Under the pieces are notes generated by a model. That model was not told the origin of the DNA. It saw only the letters and a program-made list of their open reading frames with translations, and did not search any database. DNA of 26,574 nt from JALYOK01 sp031419835 (GTDB lineage Bacteria; Pseudomonadota; Gammaproteobacteria; Burkholderiales; JALYOK01): the NCBI GenBank assembly GCA_031419835.1, contig JANOLP010000085.1, positions 1-26,574 on the forward strand. The letters are read 5' to 3'. A program made the translations under genes and the position numbers. This document shows positions 8,401 through 15,105 of the stretch, piece by piece (the first letter of the stretch is position 1; every line of letters begins with the position of its first letter).

Positions 8401-8817
8401 GGCCATTCCCTCTGGTGTTGAAGGCACTTCGGTCATCATTTGTTTCACCGACATGCCTTCGGCCGTGCCCAGAATATCTTTCGCCCGGCGCGCGGAAACG
8501 GACAACAGATTCGTCTTGACGATGCGCGGTGTCACCCGTAATTCGTTGGTAATGCGCTGCACCTTTTCCAGCACGCTTTTTTGAAAGACGTCGCCGGTTT
8601 TCGGCGTAATGCCGATCACCGCGACGTAGCGCGAACCGAAGACTTCTTCGACTTTCAGCGTTGTCGCGACAAACGGATGTGACCGTGGAACAATGCTGTT
8701 CGGATCGATAATCACCGTCAAGGAGGATCCACGCATGCTCAAAAACACCGTCGCCGCGGCAACGAGCGCGATGACGATCCAACGAAATTTGACGATAAAC
8801 TCAATGTACGAACGCAT
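5443..8817 (-). CDS. RND/MMPL family permease fused in frame to a LolA-like lipoprotein-sorting protein
   Basis: Residues 1-854 form an RND permease of the MMPL type. An N-terminal membrane helix (about 10-27) is followed by a periplasmic loop, a helix bundle (about 225-450) containing GAGHAVQMLKRYYEEY and IGPVMITAGL, then a second half with loop and helices ending LTVMPALVLKFRPKF. From Met855 (nucleotide 6255) a signal-peptide-like stretch ending in SAYA leads into about 240 residues of an outer-membrane lipoprotein-sorting (LolA-like) domain (WIYLPSIKKVRRL, GTDFSYGDV). These are normally two genes. GGAG lies 8 nt before Met855, so it can also start translation by itself. The ATG at 8817 has AGGAG. 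The protein probably moves a hydrophobic molecule from inner to outer membrane. About 80 residues at 305-385 appear inserted and carry two extra hydrophobic helices. Confidence 0.88.
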   Translation of the reverse strand: MRSYIEFIVKFRWIVIALVAAATVFLSMRGSSLTVIIDPNSIVPRSHPFVATTLKVEEVFGSRYVAVIGITPKTGDVFQKSVLEKVQRITNELRVTPRIVKTNLLSVSARRAKDILGTAEGMSVKQMMTEVPSTPEGMAELKKALQRNTAYMNSVVSNDWKTITILAEVRDARPEEKKQKMGGFSYIAAKINAIADKERDDSVDIAVTGYPAFLAMIEKYSGRMKWMLLAALVIIGLIHYEAFRTIQGLILPLLTPLVAVEWSKGFMGLADVPLDIFNMSTPILILAVGAGHAVQMLKRYYEEYNRLNPSPEAAVGLPAISPNSSSNRLAWIGIWILCALPYAYFAWQGAPAGPWMPLSILLALLPWVYCYWIRPYRLASSQSIQASRQAVTDSILKIGPVMITAGLVAACGFFSLYVFDIISIKVFGIFSGIGILSVLIVELTLIPAVRSVLPPPREREARMEREERFWDRLTNFYSNTLLGPKRDRIFVVAGVAVIIALFGMNRLAVESSLKKYFDPALPLLQSDAKLNERMAGTNNIYLLIEGDKVDAIKDPAVLKAMDQLQEFVAKQPNIGKVISIAEFIKRMNQSMNGDDPAFFKIPDKQETIAEYLLLYSMSGEPGDFDPYVDYDYRLANMVVFSHSDSTLEMRKFWDQTKAFAEKTFPPNIKVNVGGSVAQSAAITEVIVKDKILNVVQIASVVFVVASLVFRSLAAGLLVITPLLLSVIINVGLMGLLGLRLNVPTALTSALAIGIGADYAIYMLFRLREELAKGIDENQAFRNVMRTAGKACLFVASAVAGGYAVQAFSRGYYPHTWNALLIGTAMLVSVTAALTVMPALVLKFRPKFIFNGAKTMKLSPAAATTIAVAVVAVLAVSQSNSAYAITPVEIMEKNFMVAKIADTTTQTTMTLTNKSGQKRVRKTAGVTKLEPNGVDNKRMTRFLEPADVKGTVSLLSEHSDKDDDIWIYLPSIKKVRRLVSSNKKDSFVGTDFSYGDVIGHKVNEWSHKLIKEEEVDGKMAYVIESLPRDATVKGNSGYSKRVNWIQKDNFVTLKGMQYDEASELVKESRFGRFRNVDAAKGKWLTGELTVKNVQTEHTTHIYTDDLKFNIGVKDDFFTTRYMEQQ

Positions 8818-8868
8818 GATCTACTTCTCCTCAACGATTTGTATTTTGTACCACTTTAGTTTTAAATC

Positions 8869-9486
8869 CTAAGCTGCCAAGCCGTTTAAAAAACAATCAA
8901 CGATGGCAACGCATTTCTGTTTTTCGTTCAGCGACGTCGGATCGGTTTTGACGCCATAAAGCAAACGCACGCGCTCGAAACCGGCGAGCATGCTTAATAA
9001 TAATTCGGCAACAAATTGCGCATCCGTCTTGCGTAATTTTCCGGCATCCATCGCTTGCTGCAAAAATTTTGCGAGCTTATCGCGCGCATTGGCGGCGCCT
9101 TTTTCGTGAATCACCCGCGCTAATTTCGGGAAGCGCGGCGCCTCGGCGATGAGTGCGCGGTGCATGCCCAAGCCGTGGGGCGACAATGCCTTGGCACGAA
9201 ACGCCGCAGCGAATCGAAGTAGTGAAAGTCGCAGATTCGATTTCGGGTCGCCGAGCGACACGGTAATGTCGTCCACACTTTGCCGGATCACCTCGGCGAA
9301 CAGGTTTTCCTTATTGCCAAATTGGTTATATAGCGTTTGTTTCGCCACGCCGGCGCGCGCAGCGATGCGCTCCATGCTCGCGCCATAGCCGTCTTCGATA
9401 AATACCTGAATGGCGGCATCGCACACGAGTTCGCGCTTGCCGTTGTGGGTGGCTTCCGCTTGCATGGATGTGGACTGACGAACCAA
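8869..9486 (-). CDS. TetR/AcrR family transcriptional regulator
   Basis: This 205-residue protein has an N-terminal TetR helix-turn-helix (residues about 18-65: AAIQVFIEDGYGASMERIAARAGVAKQTLYNQFGNKENLF read in parts) and a helical ligand-binding C-terminal domain. The start is a TTG at 9486: AGGGAGA lies 4 nt upstream, whereas the ATG at 9465 has no ribosome site. It is the first gene of the operon; the permease starts 51 bp after its stop on the same strand. It most likely represses itself and the transport genes through the palindrome at 9512-9532. The inducer is unknown but is probably a hydrophobic compound related to the pump substrate. Confidence 0.93.
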   Translation of the reverse strand: MVRQSTSMQAEATHNGKRELVCDAAIQVFIEDGYGASMERIAARAGVAKQTLYNQFGNKENLFAEVIRQSVDDITVSLGDPKSNLRLSLLRFAAAFRAKALSPHGLGMHRALIAEAPRFPKLARVIHEKGAANARDKLAKFLQQAMDAGKLRKTDAQFVAELLLSMLAGFERVRLLYGVKTDPTSLNEKQKCVAIVDCFLNGLAA

Positions 9487-9511
9487 AGAATCTCCCTACG
9501 TTGTTGCGCGC

Positions 9512-9532
9512 TAGACTAGACAGTCTAGTCTA
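9512..9532. promoter_or_regulatory. TetR operator: perfect 10-bp inverted repeat with 1-bp centre
   Basis: The arms TAGACTAGAC and GTCTAGTCTA flank a single A. The site overlaps the -10 box and fills most of the spacer of the tetR promoter, so a bound dimer would block RNA polymerase. Length, symmetry and place fit a TetR-family autoregulatory operator. Confidence 0.85.
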
Positions 9533-9541
9533 ATGTGTCAA
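9513..9541 (-). promoter_or_regulatory. Sigma-70 promoter of the tetR-permease-porin operon
   Basis: On the minus strand a perfect -35 TTGACA (9541-9536) is followed after 17 bp by the -10 TAGTCT (9518-9513). The TTG start of the regulator lies about 27 bp further on, after an AGGGAGA ribosome site. Confidence 0.8.
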
Positions 9542-9569
9542 GCGCGACGACGCTAAGAGCCTGTATTGG

Positions 9570-9640
9570 GTAGGGTGGATCAAGCGTAGCGGATCCACCG
9601 ATCGCCCAATGGTGGATCCGCTACGCTTGATCCACCCTAC
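9570..9640. repeat. Palindromic intergenic element with 30-bp perfect arms (GTAGGGTGGATCAAGC family)
   Basis: Two perfectly complementary 30-bp arms (9570-9599 and 9611-9640) surround an 11-bp loop. The ends are GTAGGGTGGATCAAGC and its complement. A related, more divergent copy lies at 18640-18743. The element could fold as a long hairpin between the tetR promoter and the next gene. Confidence 0.85.
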
Positions 9641-9642
9641 GA

Positions 9643-9710
9643 GCCTGCCTGAGAGGCGTATGGATATTGCCTCCTGGCATGGTATGCCTGCAGCGGCAAG
9701 CAGGGAGCGG
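9643..9710. repeat. Copy 2 of the dispersed GCATGCCTGA repeat family
   Basis: GGATATTG, then CCTCCTGGCATGG and TATGCCTGCAGCGGCAAGC, match the copy at 3957-4016 with scattered changes. It sits directly beside the palindromic element at 9570-9640. The remainder up to the gene at 9789 shows no clear promoter. Confidence 0.55.
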
Positions 9711-9788
9711 CTATTCAGGCATCGCAGAATCGAAATGCGGCAACTGGTATGATCGCGCTTTGAAATATGATCGAATAGTTTGAGTGCG

Positions 9789-10796
9789 ATGAAAGTCTGT
9801 GTAGTGGGTGCCGGCGCCATCGGCGGCTATGTGGCGGCGAAGCTTGGGCTCGCTGGATTAGCAATGAGCGTTGTCATTCGCGGGGTCAATTTAGCGGCAG
9901 TTCGCGCCAATGGCTTAACGCTGCGGGAAGCGGGCGAAGAACGCGTCGTGAAGGATATCGTCGCGACGGACAAAATTTCCGATCTCGACGTTCAGGACAT
10001 TGTGATTTTGGCGATGAAAGCCCATCAAGTCACGCCGATTGCCGATCAACTCGCCCCATTGCTCGGACCTGACACTACGATTGTGACCATGCAAAACGGC
10101 ATTCCGTTTTGGTATTTTCAAAAGCACGGCGGCGAGTTTGATGGCAGGCGTGTTGAAAGTGTTGATCCCGGTGGCATCATCGCCGACCATATTCCGATCG
10201 AGCGTGTGATCGGTTGCGTCGTTTATCCCGCCTGCGAAATGGTCGCACCGGGCGTGATTCAACACATCGAAGGCAATCGTTTCCCTGTCGGCGAACTCGA
10301 CGGGGCCGAAACACCGCGCGTGAAAGCCATTGCCGAATTATTCAAAAACGCCGGGCTCAAATCGCCGGTGCTAAATAAAATTCGCGATGAAATTTGGCTC
10401 AAGCTGTGGGGCAATCTCACCTTCAATCCCATCAGCGCGCTCACGCAGGCGACGCTGGTCGACATTTGTCAGTTCCCGCCAAGCCGCGCACTCGCGGCGA
10501 GCATGATGACCGAAGCACAGACTATCGCCAATAAACTTGGTGTCGAATTTCGCGTATCGCTTGAAAAGCGCATCGCAGGTGCTGAGGGCGTGGGCAAACA
10601 CAAAACTTCGATGCTGCAAGATGTTGAAGCGGGCAGGGCATTGGAGATTGATGCGCTAGTCGGTTCCGTCATGGAACTTGGTAGGCTCACACAAACACCG
10701 ACGCCGCATATCGATGCCGTTTATGCATGCACGAGTTTGCTCGCGAAGATGTTGCGCGAGTCCGGCGGGCGTTTGGCCATCAGCAAAACAAGTTAA
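9789..10796 (+). CDS. Ketopantoate reductase (PanE/ApbA) family protein
   Basis: An NAD(P)-binding Rossmann fold opens the protein with GAGAIGGY at residues 7-14. The motif ILAMKAHQ follows, then MQNGIPFW, and in the C-terminal helical domain KLWGNLTFNPISALT and TSMLQDVEAGRALEIDAL, both typical of 2-dehydropantoate 2-reductase and its relatives. Its 335 residues compare with about 300 for E. coli PanE. The family reduces 2-keto acids such as ketopantoate with NADPH. Many genomes hold several paralogues with other substrates, so a role in pantothenate synthesis is not certain. A TTG three codons upstream (9780) is possible, but the ATG places the Rossmann strand at the usual distance. The gene stands alone between repeat-rich gaps. 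Confidence 0.88.
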   Translation: MKVCVVGAGAIGGYVAAKLGLAGLAMSVVIRGVNLAAVRANGLTLREAGEERVVKDIVATDKISDLDVQDIVILAMKAHQVTPIADQLAPLLGPDTTIVTMQNGIPFWYFQKHGGEFDGRRVESVDPGGIIADHIPIERVIGCVVYPACEMVAPGVIQHIEGNRFPVGELDGAETPRVKAIAELFKNAGLKSPVLNKIRDEIWLKLWGNLTFNPISALTQATLVDICQFPPSRALAASMMTEAQTIANKLGVEFRVSLEKRIAGAEGVGKHKTSMLQDVEAGRALEIDALVGSVMELGRLTQTPTPHIDAVYACTSLLAKMLRESGGRLAISKTS

Positions 10797-10810
10797 CCTT
10801 TTTTCACAAT

Positions 10811-10900
10811 GTCATTGCGAGCGCAGCGAAGCAATCTCGATTTTATGCGCAGCAGAAGTACGAGATCGCCGCGTCGCCCGTTGGGCTCCTCGCGATGACA
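10811..10900. repeat. Inverted-repeat intergenic element (GTCATTGCGAG family), copy 1
   Basis: The ends GTCATTGCGAG and CTCGCGATGAC form imperfect inverted repeats, with the inner blocks GCAATCTCG and CGAGATCGCC also pairing. A second copy lies at 24534-24625. No coding content is apparent. Confidence 0.75.
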
Positions 10901-10953
10901 AGGGACGGTGGCTCAAGCGAAGCGCATCTACCGCTAAGTGTTCCAATTTGATT

Positions 10954-11047
10954 CCCTCCCCTTCAAGGGGTAGGGTGGGGATGGGTTATGCGGCATAAAC
11001 CGTACACCCATCCCCATCCCAACCTTCCCCTTGAAGGGGAAGGGGGG
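10954..11047. repeat. Long imperfect palindrome (CCCCTTCAAGGGG family)
   Basis: The blocks CCTCCCCTTCAAGGGG and GGGTGGGGATGGGT are mirrored by ACCCATCCCCATCCC and CCCCTTGAAGGGGAAGG. The arms are about 40 bp around a loop of about 15 bp. It lies after the reductase gene and before the ligase gene. It could end transcription, but no T-run follows. Confidence 0.75.
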
Positions 11048-11099
11048 TCTCTAACAATCGCAAATTAAAATCAATGAGTTCTATTTTTAATGCAAAAAC

Positions 11100-12626
11100 A
11101 TGAAAACCTTCTCAAACCTAACTGAACTCCTCTCAATCGGCGAATCATCGCGCATTTCCATCGCTGCGCCGGGCCGTCTGCCGTTGACGTACGACCAATT
11201 GCGTTCGAAAGTCAGCGCAACAATCGCTTCGCTCAATCAATTTGGCATCGGCCGCGGCGACCGCGTCGCGATCGTTTTACCGAACGGCCCGGAAATGGCG
11301 AGTGCATTTGTTTGCGTCGCGGCAGGTGCAACGGCGGCGCCGCTGAATCCCGCCTATCGCGCCGACGAGTTTGAGTTTTACTTGACCGACCTAAAGGCCA
11401 GGGCGCTGATCGTCTTGAGTACGGACGATACGCCGGCTCGCGCGGTCGCGAAAAAGCTGGGAGTACCCGTCATCGAATTGCATGCGGATTCAAATTCTGC
11501 CGCGGGCAGTTTTTCGCTCAAGGCTGATAGCCAAATCGTCACGCCGACAGCGAATCCCGGGCCGGCAGCGAGCGACGACATCGCATTGATCTTGCATACA
11601 TCGGGTACCACGTCGCGACCGAAAATCGTCCCGCTCACGCAGCGCAACGTTTGCGCCTCCGCGCGCAACATTCGCGAAACCTTGCGCTTCACGGCGGACG
11701 ATCGCTGCCTCAACATCATGCCGCTGTTTCACATTCATGGTTTGATCGCCGGACTGCTCGCGCCGCTGTCGGCTGGCAGCCAAACCCATTGCACGCCCGG
11801 ATTCAATGCACTGAAATTTTTCACGTGGATGACGGAAACAAAACCGACTTGGTATTCCGCGGTGCCGACGATGCATCAAACTATTTTGTCGCGCGCGGCG
11901 AATAATGCCGATGCGATCGCCGCAAATCCGTTACGTTTTATTCGTTCGTCGTCGGCATCCCTGCCGCCGCAAGTCTTGCTTGAGCTGGAGAAAGTATTCG
12001 GCTGCCCGGTAATCGAATCCTACGGCATGACCGAAGCGGCGCATCAAATGGCAAGCAACCCGTTACCGAGCGCGAAGCGCATTCCCGGCAGCGTCGGCAT
12101 TGCCGCCGGGCCCGAAGTCGCGATCATGGATGAAGCCGGAAATATTTTGCCGCGCGAGAGCGTCGGCGAGATCGTGATACGCGGCGAGAATGTCACACTC
12201 GGTTATGAGAATAATTCGAAAGCGAATGCGGAAGCCTTCACCAACGGCTGGTTTCGCACCGGCGATCAAGGCGTGATGAATGCCGAGGGTTATGTCACCC
12301 TAACGGGACGCCTTAAAGAAATTATCAACCGTGGCGGCGAAAAAATTTCGCCGCGCGAAGTGGATGACATCATCATGGATCATCCGGCGGTGCAACAAGT
12401 CATCACCTTCGCGATGCCGCACGACAAACTCGGCGAAGATGTCGCCGCAGCCGTCGTGTTGCGCGAAGGCGCGAGTGCAACGGAAAAAGAGCTGCGCGAA
12501 TTTGTCAGCCAGCGCTTGGCAGATTTCAAAGTGCCGCGAAAGATTTTATTTTTGGACGAAATTCCAAAAGGCGCGACCGGAAAATTACAGCGTATTGGTT
12601 TGGCGGCGAAGTTAGGCTTGGCGTAA
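11100..12626 (+). CDS. Acyl-CoA ligase, AMP-forming (oxalate-CoA ligase-like)
   Basis: This 508-residue member of the ANL superfamily activates a carboxylic acid with ATP to an acyl-AMP and then a CoA thioester. The ATP-binding loop is LHTSGTTSRPK (166-175), with ESYGMTEAAHQMASNP near 306-322. GWFRTGDQG and GRLKEIINRGGEKISPRE mark the hinge, and KGATGKLQR near the end carries the catalytic lysine. The SGTTSRPK loop and the MTEAAHQM block resemble plant and yeast oxalyl-CoA synthetases more than long-chain ligases. The position after RPK is Ile where Gly is usual. No convincing Shine-Dalgarno precedes the ATG. It stands alone, convergent with the cluster at 12720-14814. Substrate unproven. Confidence 0.87.
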   Translation: MKTFSNLTELLSIGESSRISIAAPGRLPLTYDQLRSKVSATIASLNQFGIGRGDRVAIVLPNGPEMASAFVCVAAGATAAPLNPAYRADEFEFYLTDLKARALIVLSTDDTPARAVAKKLGVPVIELHADSNSAAGSFSLKADSQIVTPTANPGPAASDDIALILHTSGTTSRPKIVPLTQRNVCASARNIRETLRFTADDRCLNIMPLFHIHGLIAGLLAPLSAGSQTHCTPGFNALKFFTWMTETKPTWYSAVPTMHQTILSRAANNADAIAANPLRFIRSSSASLPPQVLLELEKVFGCPVIESYGMTEAAHQMASNPLPSAKRIPGSVGIAAGPEVAIMDEAGNILPRESVGEIVIRGENVTLGYENNSKANAEAFTNGWFRTGDQGVMNAEGYVTLTGRLKEIINRGGEKISPREVDDIIMDHPAVQQVITFAMPHDKLGEDVAAAVVLREGASATEKELREFVSQRLADFKVPRKILFLDEIPKGATGKLQRIGLAAKLGLA

Positions 12627-12654
12627 AACAATTAATTTGCCACAAGCTGCGCGG

Positions 12655-12714
12655 TGCTTGGTTCGTGGCGATGCATGCCTGAAGAGCCGCCCCCTGATTG
12701 GCTCGTGGCGATGC
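12655..12714. repeat. Copy 3 of the dispersed GCATGCCTGA repeat, with a 40-bp direct repeat
   Basis: GTTCGTGGCGATGC at 12661 recurs as GCTCGTGGCGATGC at 12701, exactly 40 bp later, with GCATGCCTGAAGAGCCGC between them. This defines the repeating unit. The element fills most of the gap between two convergent transcription units. Confidence 0.75.
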
Positions 12715-12719
12715 TGCGT

Positions 12720-13118
12720 TCACCAAATATATTTCACTTGACGCGCGTAGCTAACCGTCAACATTTCCCACTGATGGCCATCGGGCTCGTTCCAATAAAC
12801 AATCCGCCCGCCGTGTTGCGTGTCGATTTGAAAATCAACCGGCCCATGCACCGCGCTGCGATAGGGAATTCCCGCCGCTTTGATTCGAACAAAAATCGCA
12901 TCGAACTCGTCCTCACTCACGCGAAAGCAAAAGTGAATCATTGGAACGGGATCGGTCCATTCGTCGAAGTCGATAGTCAGTCCGTCATTCACGAATACCG
13001 GCGCGAATGGACCGACGCCTGTTGGCGACCACGGCACGCCAAGGAGTTCAGCTAATAGCTTTGCCGCAGCGACTTTGTTGCGCGATGGGACCATTAGGTG
13101 ATCGAGATGGATGGTCAT
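12720..13118 (-). CDS. VOC (glyoxalase/dioxygenase) superfamily protein
   Basis: This 132-residue protein has the beta-alpha-beta-beta-beta pattern of vicinal-oxygen-chelate proteins. It begins LDHLMVPS with His7, has MIHFCFRV with His62 at the second module, and ends EPDGHQWEMLTVSY with Glu118. These three residues fit the metal-ligand positions of the fold. The length suits a single-chain two-module subunit. It is the last gene of a minus-strand cluster with another VOC protein, an SDR and a GFA protein. The two VOC proteins are only distantly alike, so they are not a recent duplication. The reaction cannot be told from sequence. Confidence 0.8.
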   Translation of the reverse strand: MTIHLDHLMVPSRNKVAAAKLLAELLGVPWSPTGVGPFAPVFVNDGLTIDFDEWTDPVPMIHFCFRVSEDEFDAIFVRIKAAGIPYRSAVHGPVDFQIDTQHGGRIVYWNEPDGHQWEMLTVSYARQVKYIW

Positions 13119-13133
13119 TGCGTTCTCGTTGAT

Positions 13134-13568
13134 CTAAGGTTGGTAGTGCGTCAACCCAGGAATCGCCGATAAATCCGCTTCACGGTTTCGCAGCTCAATC
13201 ACATTTCGATCGGGATCGCGGATGAAAACAGAGACTTCATTGCCGCCGAACGTTACCGGTCCTTGGGTGATAGCGATGTTTAGCCGTTGCAATTCGCTAA
13301 TGGTTTTCACGATCGAATTGACCCGCAGCGCGACGTGGGTAAAGCCGGGATGCTTCTCGGGAACGTCCATCAAGATATTTTTGTCGTCGATCGGACCGAT
13401 GCCATTGACGATTAAATTAATTTCGACGTCGCTGGCGTTCTTCATGATGATGACCGCGTCAAAATCAACTTCCAAGATGACTTCAAAACCGAGCCCGCGA
13501 TAAAAATTCACCGCGCGTTTGGCGTCGGTTACGCGAATGCCGACATGATCGAATTGGGTGATTTTCAT
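13134..13568 (-). CDS. VOC (glyoxalase-like) superfamily protein
   Basis: This 144-residue protein starts with FDHVGIRVTDAKRAVNFYRGLGF, a classic first VOC module with His8. The second module carries PGFTHVALRV (His78), and the end has FIRDPDRNVIELRNRE with Glu125. These match the usual metal-binding positions of glyoxalase I-like enzymes. The family includes glyoxalases, dioxygenases, epimerases and resistance proteins. It lies between the SDR gene (8 bp gap) and the second VOC gene (15 bp gap), so it is very probably co-transcribed with them. No strong ribosome site is visible before the ATG. Confidence 0.86.
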   Translation of the reverse strand: MKITQFDHVGIRVTDAKRAVNFYRGLGFEVILEVDFDAVIIMKNASDVEINLIVNGIGPIDDKNILMDVPEKHPGFTHVALRVNSIVKTISELQRLNIAITQGPVTFGGNEVSVFIRDPDRNVIELRNREADLSAIPGLTHYQP

Positions 13569-13576
13569 GTTTGCGG

Positions 13577-14374
13577 TTAGCTCATCACAATGCCGCCATC
13601 GACGTTATACGATTGGCCGGTGACGTAATCAGAATCCGCGCTCGCTAAAAACAGCGCCATGCCGGTGAGATCGTCAGGCGTTTCGCCGCGCTTCATCGGA
13701 ATGTTGCGAATGCGTTCTTGCCACACCGAGCCGAGCGGGCGATTTTCTTGCGCGCTCCATTCTTGATCGATTTGTTTCCACATATCCGTATCCACCGGGC
13801 CGGGGCAGATGCTGTTGACCGTCACGTGCGGCGCAAATTCCTGCGCGGCAGTTTGCGTAATGCTGATCACCGCGCATTTGCTTGCGGCGTAGGCACCAAG
13901 CATTGCGCGGCCGCCGCGCCCGGCGATAGAGGCCATGTTGATGATTTTTCCACGCGGCCGGCCGTCGGCAATCGGCGCTTGTTGCAGCATTTGTTTTGCG
14001 CCGGCTTGTAGCGCGAAAAACAAGCCGCGCGTGTTGACCGATTGAATGAAATCCCAATCTTCCGGTGTGGTGTTCAGCAACGAACGCACGCGAATCACCC
14101 CGGCGTTGTTGACGAGCAGATCGAGACGACCGAAACGTTTCACGACGCGCTCGATCATCGCCGCGCTTTGCACCGGTTCGCGAATATCGACGACGAAGGC
14201 ATCGGCATCGTTACCCAGCGCACGGGCTTGTTCGGCGACGTTGCGCGCGTTCGCTTCATTCAAATCGACGACGACTACTTTTGCGCCTTCGCGCGCGTAG
14301 CGCAACGCAATCGCGGCGCCGATGCCGCGGCCGCCTCCGGTGATCAACGCGACTTGTCCTTCAAGTTTTTTCAT
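13577..14374 (-). CDS. Short-chain dehydrogenase/reductase (SDR)
   Basis: A classical SDR of 265 residues. The cofactor loop is TGGGRGIG (12-19), with Asp37 at the end of the second strand suggesting NAD(H). NNAG is at 89-92, and the catalytic residues are Ser149, Tyr162 and Lys166 (YAASK). The family C-terminus YVTGQSYNVDGG is present. It resembles sorbitol/polyol or 3-oxoacyl reductase-type SDRs. The gene follows the GFA gene with a 5-bp gap and precedes a VOC gene, so it is part of one operon. The substrate is unknown; the polyol dehydrogenase label would be only a family resemblance. Confidence 0.92.
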   Translation of the reverse strand: MKKLEGQVALITGGGRGIGAAIALRYAREGAKVVVVDLNEANARNVAEQARALGNDADAFVVDIREPVQSAAMIERVVKRFGRLDLLVNNAGVIRVRSLLNTTPEDWDFIQSVNTRGLFFALQAGAKQMLQQAPIADGRPRGKIINMASIAGRGGRAMLGAYAASKCAVISITQTAAQEFAPHVTVNSICPGPVDTDMWKQIDQEWSAQENRPLGSVWQERIRNIPMKRGETPDDLTGMALFLASADSDYVTGQSYNVDGGIVMS

Positions 14375-14379
14375 GTTGG

Positions 14380-14814
14380 CTATGCCTTAGCAGGAGCGGG
14401 TGGCACGCCCTGTTGATAGGCCGTAACACCCGGCGGAATGGTGGCCCACGGTAGCTTTGATTGCACCCAGATATGGCGATCGACGCTGAACCAATTTGAT
14501 TCATCGAAAGTCCCGGCGGCAATGGTTCTCATACCCGGTCGCACTTCGGCGGTGTGCGCGACGGTGGTTCCACATTTTGGGCAGAAACTCATTTTCAGCC
14601 AGCGGCCGCTTTCATCGGAACGATGTTCGCAATCGACGAGTTCGCCTTGCGTAATCTCTACTGAGCTTTCGTCGAACGCGGCAAGGATTGCGAAGGCGCT
14701 GGCGAGGCGGCGTTGGCAAAATTTGCAATGGCAAACAGCGACGAAGTTAGGTCTTCCGCGAACGCGGTAGCGAACTGCGCCGCAAGCGCAACCACCCAGG
14801 TGGGTTTCTTCCAT
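14380..14814 (-). CDS. GFA family zinc protein (formaldehyde-activating-enzyme-like)
   Basis: The Mss4-like zinc fold is shown by three cysteine groups: CAC (9 and 11), CHCKFC (28, 30, 33) and FCPKC (79, 82). Together these bind a structural and a catalytic zinc, as in glutathione-dependent formaldehyde-activating enzyme. The start is the ATG at 14814, with GGAG 6 nt upstream; an in-frame TTG at 14826 would include the ribosome site itself and is rejected. It has 144 residues, in the usual range. It is the first gene of the GFA-SDR-VOC-VOC cluster. Most GFA relatives do not act on formaldehyde, so the true reaction remains open. Confidence 0.9.
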   Translation of the reverse strand: MEETHLGGCACGAVRYRVRGRPNFVAVCHCKFCQRRLASAFAILAAFDESSVEITQGELVDCEHRSDESGRWLKMSFCPKCGTTVAHTAEVRPGMRTIAAGTFDESNWFSVDRHIWVQSKLPWATIPPGVTAYQQGVPPAPAKA

Positions 14815-14853
14815 ATTTAGCTCCAAGTCGGCGATGGGTCATAAAGATTAATG

Positions 14854-14881
14854 ATTATACGATTCGACTACAGCGATTCAC
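14854..14881 (-). promoter_or_regulatory. Probable promoter of the GFA-SDR-VOC-VOC operon
   Basis: On the minus strand a perfect -10 TATAAT lies at 14859-14854, about 40 bp upstream of the GFA start. The -35 (GTGAAT at a 16-bp spacing) is poor, so activation by another factor is possible. Confidence 0.45.
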
Positions 14882-14926
14882 AGCGGTATTGATCGTCACC
14901 TATTTTCAACGAAGCATCGCTAACAT

Positions 14927-14960
14927 CCAATGCCAGAGCGGCTCTCCGGGCATGCATTGG
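14927..14960. repeat. Copy 4 of the dispersed GCATGCCTGA repeat (inverted)
   Basis: CCAATGC and GCATTGG enclose a perfect AGAGC-G-GCTCT palindrome and CCGGGCATGC. The same AGAGCGGCTCT core is found in the copy at 24650-24719. The rest of the gap 14815-15105 shows no gene. Confidence 0.65.
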
Positions 14961-15105
14961 CGGGAGTCAGTTTGTACTCGCCGTGTCTATAACTTTTGTA
15001 CTACCGCTTCTGCCCGGTGCCCAATAGGTCATTTGACATATCGACCTGATCCAGCGTCCGCCTTACGCTTCATACCATGGTTGTCGATAGCGGAAACGCA
15101 ACATT

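Noticed and set aside
9570..9640. The 30-bp-arm palindrome as the terminator of a gene
   Set aside because: No gene ends beside it on either strand, and it has a sequence relative at 18640-18743, so it is better described as a repeat element.
13134..13568. The two neighbouring VOC genes as a recent duplication
   Set aside because: The proteins share only general fold positions and no continuous similarity.
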